In this document: in pieces, positions 25,186 through 37,146 of the stretch
Layout: each line of letters begins with the position of its first letter
Position numbering within the stretch: the first letter of the stretch is position 1
NCBI GenBank assembly: GCA_047967505.1
Contig: CM106541.1
From: Dipteris shenzhenensis
Taxonomy: Eukaryota > Polypodiophyta > Polypodiopsida > Gleicheniales
Strand: one strand, 5' to 3'
Length of the DNA: 64,000 bases
Translations under genes and position numbers: made by a program
Notes under the pieces: generated by a model
The model's database searches: none
Told to the model about the DNA's origin: nothing
What the model saw: the letters and a program-made list of their open reading frames with translations, nothing else

Positions 25186-28106
25186 AGTCTTCAGAAGACC
25201 AACAAGGGTCTATGAGACTGAAAGAAATCAATCCAATGAAACTGATGGGTGGAGCCACTAAACTGGCATCAACACTAAGCTGATGGGTGGAGCCACTAAA
25301 CGGGTATCAACACCCAGGACAAATGCAAAATCCATAATCCCATAACCTTGCCCATGATGGCGTCGGTACATAGAATGGAAAACTCTCTTTGAGTGGAAGC
25401 CAGTGAGAGTGTCAGCCCTAGGAGGGGGATGTCGGTGTGAGGCTGCAAAAACCCTGTGATAGGACGTTGGTATCTATCGCTATGTACACTTCGCTGAAGT
25501 CTCTTGGCTATATCTCTACAGCGAATAAGTGCCACTGTCACTCCTGTGGGTCGTGCATCGGTTCTAGTAAACATGGAATCCAGGTTCCAAGTGTGATCTA
25601 TGCCTCACTACACTAATAGATGTGACATGTCTCTGTCTTTGGCTCAGGGCCCCGTGACCGCCGTCTCTTTGAGTCCGGCTGGACAATACTATTTGGCTGG
25701 AAAAACTTGGTGATCATGCTCTGGGTGGGGTCTGGATGTGTGCCATGATCTCCCCTACGTGCTCTAAGCAAAACGCTCCCTGTGTCGTACGGCCTCATGA
25801 ATGAATGATGCCAAACACCTCTGGTCTGGGCAAGATAGGAAACTAGGTAGGGAGCCAAAGCCGTCTCTAAAAACACAGTGGTATCGACCTGTGATCTCGT
25901 AATGTACCGGGCACCTGAAAGCGAAATGCTTCTCTTACTCGATCTCTCAGGAGTCACACATGGTACAAATGCGGCCCTCTCTAGGTATGCCCTCCGCTCG
26001 ACCACTCTCTATACGAAGGTGGTGTGATGAGCCCCGAAATTGCCCGATCGAGATCCTCATGGAGTGGGGGAGGTGGATTCGTGTGTACCCTGTGGGTCGA
26101 TAAAGCCCTCCTTTGAGATCCATAGGCAATGGTCTCTATAAGATATGAGCTTCACAGGGAGCTCACGGGGTGCCAACCAAGTCTTGAAAGTGTGTAATGT
26201 AGGAGCTCCTCTCGGAGGACCTGGTTCACCTTGTGATATGTAAGCAAGATAGAGGGGGCCTCATCACTATACTAAAATGGGGGTAGCCTGTCTATATTGA
26301 GCCCTAGGCTCTCAAACCATCAGCAAGTACGGGCATACTGGCACCTTTGGTCCCCCTCTGCTCCTTTTGTCATGGAGGAGTGCAAAGCCAACCAAGGAAG
26401 CTTGCGTCGCCCTGATGTGCAAGATCCATACTACCGAATGCGGAAGAGATATGTGATAATCTGGAATGCTGCATCAAGCTGTAGTGGGGATGCCCCGAAC
26501 TCAGCCAAAACTATCCGGTGTGGAATGGAAGGCTTACTGCGGATCATTTGTGATAGCATGAGAACGTGAAGACTCTCAACTTGAGCCCACTCTATCTCTG
26601 ATAGCTCAAGCCCCCAACAAGGGCTGCCGTATATACCTGTGGGTTGAACCAAAGAGTCAAAGAGGAGAGACCTCGTCTAAAGGTCTTGGAATTGAGAGTT
26701 AAAGCATTGTCGCTCAAGTCTCGCCAGCGCAGCGTGCCCCCTGCTCAGTCTAGCCTATAGTGCTGGTCGCATCGTGGAGATCAGGCTGGAGAATAGGACC
26801 CCCAGGTAGGTGTAGGATGAAACCACCTTCGTTGGTAATCCATCCAAGGTGAAATGCTCCCTGTGCATGGCTGCCTGAGATGTGTTGAAGATTATGACCT
26901 TGGTTTTACCAAGGTTGACCTTTAAGTCATGTGTCTCATAGAAAGTATGTAGTGCATCGAGGTGTCGCTGGAGTCCCTCTACTGAGGAGCATAGCAGGAC
27001 CCATCATCTGCATATAGAAGTATCTGAAGCAAGGATCTGGACAGAGAGCAAATAAAGGTCTCAAGACCATCTATGTAGAGGCCCTTGTTTGACCCCACTG
27101 GTGCTCATAATCTTCTTTGTCCACCCTACAAAGTTGTATTAACGTCTTTGGGAGGCCTCATGGCCTATGAGACAAAGTACAATCAGCAGGACAACTCATG
27201 CAAGCCACCATGGGCTAAAGCGAAGCTAATGATCTCAAAAACTCAAATCTCGAGAAGGAACTCACTCTCTGATGCTCTCAAGAGGCTCGAGTAGGTAGTG
27301 TGAAAGCTTCGAGGACATATCCAGGAGTCGTGGTATCTCTCCGATAGGACGCAAAGATGTTGTGTATCTGTAGCTGTCGAGCTGTCTCTCGCCGTGGGCG
27401 GGGACCTTGGTCTCCGAGATCTCTGTATGCGGTGAGCGACATCAAGGGTGACACCTGGGGTCGATTGGTCTACTTTGAGTAGAGCAATGATGGGCTGGAC
27501 CTCTATCGTGTATGCTCTGACCATCCTATGTGGTGCCTGCTCTACTTCTCTGCGTCATCTCTGCTTGCTGATCCATGCTGCCCTCATGTCAGCTATCTCC
27601 TCATCCTCTACTCTGATGTACCCTAGGGCTGACTCAAAGGCATAAAAATCAGTGACGTGTCTCTGTGCTCGACTAGTGCGGTGCTGTCCCCTTCTGGTGT
27701 TTGATTTGATGTAACAGAGTCTCCCTGTGTCACCACATCTCCATCAAAAAGCGGCCAACACACACTTGGTCATAGAAGTGGATCAGATGGGGGAGTGGGC
27801 CAAATCTGTGTCCCTCCTGAAAGAAGTAGTGATAGCGCCCCCGAATCTCACAATAAGCAGGGCAAACACTTAGGAAGTGCTCCTCTGTCTCCACTATTGC
27901 CAGTGTACATAGTCTGTAAGTCCACTACTCTCTAGGTATACCTACAGCTCTACCTGCCTCGATCCTCAACTGGTGAGGCGAGAGCCACATCTGACCTATG
28001 GCAATCCTCAGCGCTTGGGTAACCTGTATGCCCTCCAGATACTAGGGCCTAATGATTAGTCCATCCTCTGATACTCTCAGGAATACGGTTGGTCTCATCG
28101 AGAGAG

Positions 28107-28145
<39 letters not shown>

Positions 28146-31100
28146 ACTAGCAATATTGTCTTTTGTTTTTTAGGCTTGCCATGCACGCATTGCTACTCCT
28201 GGAGCACACCTTGGTTTGCCTGAACTGCAACTAGGCATCATTCCAGGGCTGGGAGGTATGTTTCATGTGCTCCTTATTAGAAGATTGAGCTTTACAGAGA
28301 CATGAATAACTAATGTGATGTGACAATAACTATTGTTTTAGATCCTTTGGTTCGTTCTTGAGATACATTGCACCAAAGGTAAATGGTTAGATATGCAGAT
28401 TTCAAAGGGTGATACAATGTTCAAGAGGTAGAAATTTCTGTTACATTTACAGAAACGTTTGTTTAAATTAATGCAATAAAGAAAGAATGCTAGCTTATTG
28501 GTAGATACAACGTTTAGGATTTTGTTGTACATACTCTGTGCGGTACTGAACTGTTCCATTTTGGATAGAGTGTTAAGTAATCTACTAAGGGAGTGACTTT
28601 TCTTTGTCATTACTTTTCGCTGTGTCGCTCATAGAAACAACTTTATTTTCCATGCTGTATTGGAATATCATGCAATCATTTATTGAGAATTTTTATAATT
28701 TCCTTGGGCTGCAGGAACACAACGACTACCACGATTGGTGGGGATGAAGAAGGCAATTGACATGCTGCTTGTATGATATAACTCCCCGAATGCATTTGTA
28801 ACCTATCAATTGAGTTGGATACATAATAACAAGGCATCTTTTTAATGTAAACTTTGGTTTTGGCTAGCATAGACTTCAAGGAGTATGGATGCAAATGAGG
28901 CAATGGAAACAGGCCTAGTTGATGAAGTTGCCGATTCGTCAAGCTTGTTGCTTGTAGCAAGGAGACGAGCTTTGGAAATGAAGCGAGCTAAGAATCCTTG
29001 GCAAATATCACTTCATAGGATGGATAAACTTGGGGGGCAAGAAGAGGCTTTGGAAATATTAAATATTGCAAGATCTACTGCAAGGAGAAAATTTCGGAAT
29101 GTTAACTACCCTTTCTTATGCTTAGATGTAATTGCAAAAGGACTATGCGACGGTGGTGAAGCTGGCAGTATAATGGTAAATGCTTTTTCTAATCTATTTA
29201 CAAAGTGTATGCTTTGTTGCTTACATTGATTTCCCGAAATTACCTCGAGGTGAAATGTTATAGAAGTGCTTGTTTAATTTGAACAACATTTCCTTTCCTT
29301 CTATTTTGTCCCCCATTTGGATATGACACAAATATGCCCATAAAATTGTTCTTTTTTAATAGTCACACACTTTTCATCTCAACACATCCACACATAGATT
29401 TTATGTTACTTTATCGAGCTCTTTCTTCTCCTCTGCCTCCTTGCCTCCAGCCTTGCCGCCCCGGTCTCTTGCTTCCCCGCTTCCCCGGGTCTACTTCGGA
29501 CAGCCCACAAGCCTACCTCACCTTAGACCCTTCTCCCCTTGCTGGCTGTTTTCTTGACAGCCTAGGAAGGCTTTCTTGGTGTGATTGCAGGTTGCTTCCC
29601 CCTCCCTTTTTCTTCCTTTCTTCATCCCTTTTCCTTCCTTTTTCATCCCCCCCTTAAGTTCCCCCCTCCTCCCCCTTTTTTGGCTAGCAGGAGAAGCTTT
29701 TGCTTCGACTATTTGGGGATTGTAATCTTGGTTACCCTTTCTGGTTTGGCTAGAGGGGCTCTTATGGCAGCTCCCTTTACTCTCACGGCTGTTCAGATTT
29801 GCCTTTCACCAAAGGACAAGCAACAGGTACAGATAGCAATTCAATCTCTGTAGGATAGAGAAATGTGGGTGGTATTGTAGGCTTCACCCGATCTGATCTA
29901 GGTGAGTTTGGCTTTGGAGGGTGTGGTCACATCTAGGAGGTCACCATGTTTCTCCAATTGAGTTCCTCTGACACTACCAAGGCTCTTGTGGAGCAAAGTT
30001 CGTTTTCCTGGGCGTGCATCTGGTTTTCTTCATACGATAGTACCATAGTTTCATAGTTGATGACATGGAGACGACACACATGCTGTGTTTCCCAATGATG
30101 CTTTGTTTTTTGAGGCTTTCGAAGGGATATTGTCCCATTTTGTCTTCCATCGGAACTTGTTTGGGTACCGTGCTGAAGTCCCCGCCTATAGCAGCCTCGA
30201 TCTGTGTAGATGATGGGGTTCCACGGCTTAGGGTGATTTGGGGAGCATCCACAGTCTGTGTTTGAGGAGATTCTTGTAGAGACCTTGGATTAGACAAAGG
30301 GTTGACGTTTCATGTCTTCTATGGCAGTGTCTTAGGTGCAGACAGATGGGACGCCTGGTGATAGCCTTACCCTCGTAGTGCAAGTTGGATGTCCACCCAC
30401 CTGTAGCCTCGCCTAGGTCAGTAGCAAGAGGGTCGAGACTGACCTCCCCATCCAGACAGACAACAATATGAGCACAGACCTCTTGGATTGAGCAAGTCTG
30501 GACTCACTTGGACCGGCGGAAGGCAAGAGAGCTGCGAAGAATCGAAGACGTTGTGCACGCCGTTGACACTGGGCGAGCACTAGATCTTCCATAGACCCTC
30601 TCATGCTAGAGCCTCAAGATTCCCAGCCGGCTTAAGGAACTACCCGGTTCACGTGCAGGAGAGATGCGTGCTCTCAGTCTGTCTGTTACCCTCATACATC
30701 CCACTCCTCTGCCCCTTCTAGACCCTCTCTCCCTTCCGCGCTCACCCTCAATCACCCCTCCACCTTCGCCCTCCCCTTTCGCCCTTGCACACCCTTCCCC
30801 TCCTCCCTCGTCACCCCTCGTTGCTTCAACATCTTTGTTCATGATCACCCTCATCAGCCCTCCCCCTTGTCTTCCCCCTCGCCCATGTCCACTTCTTTCG
30901 TTTCATAGCATCCTCCCTTGCCTAGTCACGTAGGCCAAAGCACAGCTTCCTCGTCACAGTCCCAGTCTGCCCCTTTACCATTTCAGAGCACTACTCACAT
31001 GGTGCTAGTTAGGATACTCACATGGTGCTAGTTCGGAGACTCCCCTGTTTCTCTATTGGTCACCGCAGACGCCTCACCCAAGGCAGCCCCTCCTGTGAGA

Positions 31101-34100
31101 GTTTTAGCAGCTGGGACTTGAAACTATCTTGATGTTTCAAATGACTACCCCATTGCATTGGAAATGTCAGTGTTGACTCTGCAACCCTGTAAAGTTGGGT
31201 CTATTGGAGCAATTGGAAGCCCTTCCCGTCCCTTAAAGGGCTTCAATTTTGTAGCCTCGGGAGAGGAGCGGTGGACCTCCCCTTATCTTCGACTTTATGA
31301 TGCGGGACCAAATGTTCCACATGAGGAAAGAGTGGTTGGGACAACAAGGAGAAAACTTGTGGATCAACCATGGTCACATTGCCACGTTTCAGCTTGCTTT
31401 CTCTAGGGACAGTGTTGGAATGGTCACCTCCTTATCTGTGAGCCCCCAAATGAGGAGTGCATCGGGGCGGTGGACCATAGGTGGAATGGCCTGCCACATG
31501 GACAGCATCTTGGCTGTCATGTAGGCAGGAGACTCATGGTGGAGAGGGGGCTGCCACATGGGCAGCACCTCACAGGGAAAGGGCTAAAGGGGGTGCCACA
31601 TGAGCAGCACATGTGGGCAGCACAGAAGCCTGGCAGAGGTGCAGCAAGGCGTGTGTGTACGGGCTGGGACAGGCCCCTAAAAGAGGCGCACAGGAGGCGG
31701 GACAGAGGCTGCATGTGGCGCAGCAAAAGGCGCTTGCAAAGGGCACCACAAAGGCCCTTATATAGGGCAGGAGAGCGAGCCAACCAGGCCGACTAGAAGA
31801 GAAGGTCGGCTGGTTAGGGCTGGTCAGGCTGACTAAGTCGGCCTACATAAGGGGCTGGGCCCCTGCATATGAAGTGAGGGCATTTGCCCCGGTTTGAGAG
31901 CCCTTACGGGTGGGACCAGCTGGTCGGCCAGATGAGGCTGGCTGGTCGGTTTTTTGACTGCCCTGGGGGGCCTATAAAAGGAGGGCCTCCAGGCTCTCAT
32001 ATCTCATCTTCTAGAGCAGCCAATCCATCAGCAGAAGGAGCAGCAGCAGGGCTATATTTGGGCCTATGTTCAGGAGGAGAAAGAGACCTTGAAGCTGCAG
32101 ACCTAGCTCACAGGAGGCTGCCCACCTAGGCTGTACCCTGGCAGTAAGGTGGAGAAGAACATTTTGGACAGAGAGTCTACTATGCTCGAGGTGGAGCACG
32201 CGGACTCAGGGTTCTAGAGGAGACTAGCAGATGGAGAAGGACCTTTGGTAAGATCAGAGGACCACATCATTGGTGGGACTCTGGATCTATCTCTTATAGT
32301 TTTGGACGTAAATATATTGTTTTAGTGGATTCTATATCTGGCTATGTCTATTGTCTATTTCCTGATCTGCACATCTATGTGATGCACATTAAGTAAAGAG
32401 GTTTGCGATTCCACACCCCACACACACTGTGTGAGCTCCTGAGCTATTCTATTAGTCTTCCGCTGTGCATATCCTCTATTGGTTGATTTCTAACAGACAA
32501 ATGAGGCTTAGGTCTAGTAGTTGCAGTGATCCGTTTGGGTGAGAGGAGCATCTCAGGCAGGTCACACATTGGCCCCTGCCAACAGGTTAGGAGTGGAGAC
32601 CTCTTTCTTGATGTAGTGGCCCTTGAAGGTGGGTATTGAGCTAGTCATGCCATTGGCGCACCATCTCATGGACATAGTAAAAACCCACTCAGTCACAGAA
32701 ATCCAAGATTGTCACATAGGCTTCCACACATAGGAAGGCCTTGTTTATTACCCCCGTCTTCCCCCCTAGGTTGGACCATGTTGAGTTGGAACGTGCATGG
32801 TCTACATGATTGGGTACATCATTAGCTGCAACAACTGATTCTTGGTCAGGAGTTGCAATGGGCTTTGGTGAGATATCAATTCACATTCTCACGAGTTAGA
32901 AGCATTTGTCTTCAGTTCAGACATTAGACGATAGCACCATCTCCTCCCAAGGAGAGGTCCAGAGATTTGGTCCCCCAACAATGGGCACGAGTGGGGGTGT
33001 TTGCATTTCACTAGCCTAGCCTCTAGGCCCTCTTGAGCTGGACCATGGTGCATTGGAACGTGCATGGTCTACATGATCGGGCACTTCAGTACCCACAACA
33101 ATTGGTTCTTTGTCAGAAGTTGCAATGGGCTTTTATGGGATGTTCAATTGACATTCTCAAGATTCAGAAGCACATGTTTTCAGTTCGGACATCAGGCGAT
33201 GGCACAGTCTCCTGCAAGGAGAGTATGCAGATTAGGTCTCTAGCAATGGGCAGGGAGGGGGGGGGGGTGCATTCTAGTAGCTTAGACTTTGGACCCATAT
33301 GTATTTGTATGCACCGACTTCTTGGCAGCAACGACATTCTTTCTGGAGACGGCTTACCAACAGTCTCCTGGATGGGGATTTGTCGATTGTTGGAGGAGAC
33401 TTCAACAATCTAGAGTTTTAGAGGGACAACTAGAGCCTCCTCATAAGTGTTGCCTCGTCAGAATGCATCACTTGGGAGCAGTTCATCTTCGCGGCGATTA
33501 GTGGCCATGATCCTTGGTGTGAGACAGAGTTCTCTAGACTCTTGGATAGCCGCTGCTACTCGATCAGTACGGCAACATGATGGACTACTTGAGAGACTAG
33601 ACAGATATTAAGTGGGAGATTGGGCGATGCATAGAGGCACAGTCACGGGCATTTTGGCAAGGACAGTGATGTCAGATCATTTGTTGATCGTGCTTCACTT
33701 TCGCGGACTCCCTCAAAAGGGGTGTAGATTCCCGATGCATCGCTACAAGAGGAAGTGCTCCAAGGGGCCATAGTAGAGATTTGACATCAGACAAATGTTT
33801 CCCACACAGTATGGACGGTGCAGCTAGGTAGTAGATGCGATCCAGAGGAGTAATGTTGAGCTATAGTTGCAAACACTTTAGAGATGGCATTCTGTTTAGG
33901 AGTGGGAGAGAAGACTATGATGGGACTCGGCCTCCATAGAGAGACTTAAGAAGCAGGCCTCGGCCTCTCAGTGGCTTACAAATAGATACAAGAGTGCACA
34001 ACTCGAACTCCAAGCCATAGAGATCCATAGGGCAGAGTTATCTTATCACTCCTTCGGGGTGCGTTGGATCCAGCAAGGGGATAGGATGACCAAGTAGTTT

Positions 34101-37100
34101 CTTCAAACCATTGCTTGCGCTTAGCAAGGACCTAGTTCCAATTGACAGCAGTGGGCAAATCCGCTTGGACCTCAAGAGATTCTTGAGATGACGACCTCCT
34201 TCTATTGATAGTTGTTTCAGTCGTCGGAGTCGCCACCGTAGGTTCTTGTAGCTCGAGAGTCAGTTTGGGCACACACTCCTTTAGTGTTCTTCTCATGCAT
34301 TAGCAAGTAGGTGGATGCCCTATTTTGTAGAGAAACGGAAGCAGGAATGCAACAACAAGAGATGCAGCAATAGTGGAGTTGGAACTGAATGTACAATGTA
34401 TTGCAATGTAACCTGAAAATGAAGTACAAGTTGAACTCAATGTACAATGTATTTGCAATTTAAATAAAAAAGGACGTATAGTCTAGGACTAGGTTAGGAC
34501 TGATAGTCCTAAAGTCTTGAAGTGTCATACTAGTCATACGTTGACAAAGTGGACTAAATGTCCCGAAAATAAGTAGAAGTAGCCTAGATCACTAGGACTA
34601 GCCTACAAGGCCATACTACGGAGCTAAATCTAACTACCCCCTGTGAAGTACTTTGGAAATATCTCAGAGATACTTGGAACTAATGCCATGGTTGCACATG
34701 TTATTCCAAAAGGATATAGCAACCTATGCAAGTAGAGGATGGCAGTATCATGTAACCAATGGAATCAAGTGTAAAGCTTGCCGAAAAGCTTCAAACTTCT
34801 GTTGGGGAAGCACTTTTGTGAAGAGATACACCAAATTGTCTTGCATTGGAACGTAAGACCAGCAAATCTCCCTGCTAACAATCTGTCTCTGACATAATGA
34901 TAATGAACTTCAATGTGCTTAATGTGTGCATGAAACATGGGATTGCGTGCAATGGCTAAAGCCTTTGACTGTTAGTGTAGATAGTGGTGGGAGATGTCCA
35001 ACCAAGTCGTTTCCGTAGCGAGATACATTCCACTGTAGTTGTAAAAGCTGCCTTGTACTTAGCTTCACAGCTGGAGGTGGCAACTGTAGGCTGCTTTTTA
35101 CTAAACTGAGAGATGCATGAAGCTCCAAGCATAAAACAAGTGGCACTATATGACCCTCTAGTGTCATAACATCTTGCCTAATCACTGTCTGTAAATGCAT
35201 GTAGAGTAAGTGAAGAATTGTGACCATAAATATACTGGGACTATGCATGAAGCTGCTCAACTGGGAACAACATACTGAAGATTTGGACGTGTGTGACAAC
35301 ACAAAGCTGAAAGGAGAAGCAGAAACGAGACTATCACTGGTGTAGAAATTGGTTTACAATCCTCAAATTGAAATTTGTGTAGGAACTGTCCAATGTATTT
35401 GGGTTGAAACCACACAAGATCAACTGCCTACACAGCAATCGATTGCCAATGTGTGTTTCCTGCACAATGCTGCAATTGACTGCACCTGAAAAAGAACCTG
35501 AGGCATGAGGGCCTAATGCAAAAATAAATGGAGCAAAGACCCAACTGCTGACTGTACAATCAGTGGAAAAGTCAACAGAGATGACTGAAGTCAACCTTTG
35601 ACTCCAGCAATGTCTGTTCAGCAAAAGTAAGCTCCAGATCCAGAGCTTTTGGTCCTTCTCATCCAAGATAGATTAAAGTATTGATACTTCAGAAGTAAGA
35701 ATGCATATTTGAGCTGTGTTTGATATCCAGAGTTTGATCCATGTAATAGTGAAAGGGCTATACAAGAGATCCTAACATGGTGCTTTGTCATGTTAACAGG
35801 AGAATAAAATTTCTCAAGCATTAGTGACCACCACAGAGGCTCGAGCATTGATGCACTTTTTTTTTGCACAACGTTCTTCTTTGAAGGTATTTCTGTTTAC
35901 CTGCACCCAAACATTCTATTTTCTTGTAAAACACATCTCTTTTAACATGTTTTTTTTTTTTCAGGTTCCTGGCATTACAGATCAAGGCATTAAGGGTCGT
36001 CCCATTAAAAAAGTTGCCATAGTAGGTAGTGGATTTATGGGCTCAGGAATCGCAACGGCTCTGATTGTCTCCAACATTCCAGTCATTTTGAAAGATCTTA
36101 ATGTGTCTCAACTTCAAGAGGGGTTGAACCGGATTAAAGGTTCTTACTCATTGTGATAAGGAGAAGTTTTCTACATCAATTTTGTTCGCTTTTATTTTTG
36201 CTTTGTAACTCATGATATATATAATCCATGCAGTGTCTTGTTAAGCTGGCTTTCCCTGATTTGACTTTGGTGCATGAGGGTAATTGCTGAAAACAGTTTT
36301 ACCGAGGCATAAAGTCTTTCTTCTCATTTGAAGAAAATGCTACACTTTCTATTGAGAATCTAATGGGGATTTAAATCAGAAATCATCGTTTCCTTTACTA
36401 CCATAAACTAATTGGCTAGACTGTAGGTAAGATTGTCTTCGTGCTCAATTATCCTAGTGTTTTATTCATGCTTCTTCCTGTACAATAGGAAATTTGAAGG
36501 GCCTTATAGACAAAGGAAAATTGACAAAGATGCAGGCAGAGTCCTCCTTAGCCCTTGTGAAGGTGACTGAGGATTATACACAGTTCAAAGATGTTGACTT
36601 GGCCATAGAGGTATGGTTATTGGTATTTGTGTGTTGATGAAGGCATTGACAATCAATGTAGATTCTAAAGCATAACATTCGTACTCCACATGGAAAGAAT
36701 AAAAGGCACATAACATAAAATAAGGCATCCATAAATCAAAATTTTAACTAGAATATGCACTGCATGAGTGGAAGACACCCGCTGGAATATTCATGTCATT
36801 AAATTGATTTGTAAAATCCTAGCAGGCACACGAATTGTGAAGATCCATGGTAGAAAAAATGCAAGCTCAATTTACATTTTCTCAAAACTCAAGTTTATGC
36901 TTTATAAATGCCTTTTCAAAATATTTTGCTCTTATTGAAGAAATTAGGAGAATTTTTTGTGTTCATTGACCCCCTTATTCTTCTTGTTGGAAATGTCTGT
37001 TTATGTATTCAGGTCTACCTCTCATTCAACCCATAATCAATCTCCTGCTTATTATTTGTTAGAAATGTCATGTATTTAGGCCCATCTCTGGATTTTGCAA

Positions 37101-37114
37101 TGCATAATCAACGG

Positions 37115-37146
<32 letters not shown>

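Larger units (their letters stand above)
25147..27137 (-). mobile_element. LINE family R copy B, 5'-truncated, with (CT)n tail
   Basis: From 27137 down: [52 protein letters not shown] (thumb), [16 protein letters not shown], 3' UTR with a 38-bp tandem unit (25239-25314), two-stem tail (25180-25219), GTATTAAAG complement and (GA)n at 25147-25179. Many stops. The catalytic YADD is not preserved. Confidence 0.85.
1025..28173 (+). other. MFP giant intron 3 (27,149 bp)
   Basis: Bounded by ATG|GTAATG and TTTTTAG|GCTTGC. It separates LGGGLELAM from ACHARIAT, which are adjacent residues in the protein. It is filled by at least nine LINE pieces, two nested gypsy elements and LTR fragments. No element could be recognised at 1025-1330, 2480-3800, 10591-10968 and 16241-16440. 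Confidence 0.93.
29176..35799 (+). other. MFP intron 6 (6,624 bp)
   Basis: GTAAAT donor, TTAACAG acceptor. Contains an L1 scrap, a solo LTR, an L1 endonuclease fragment and a copia fragment. The 29290-29960 segment is pyrimidine-rich with poly-C/T runs. In 30620-31412 I recognise nothing beyond C/T-rich sequence. Confidence 0.93.

Noticed and set aside
29974-30297. [10 protein letters not shown] read as a firm L1 endonuclease motif
   Set aside because: Neighbouring residues do not continue as an endonuclease and upstream text looks like ORF1, so only a generic L1-like call is made.
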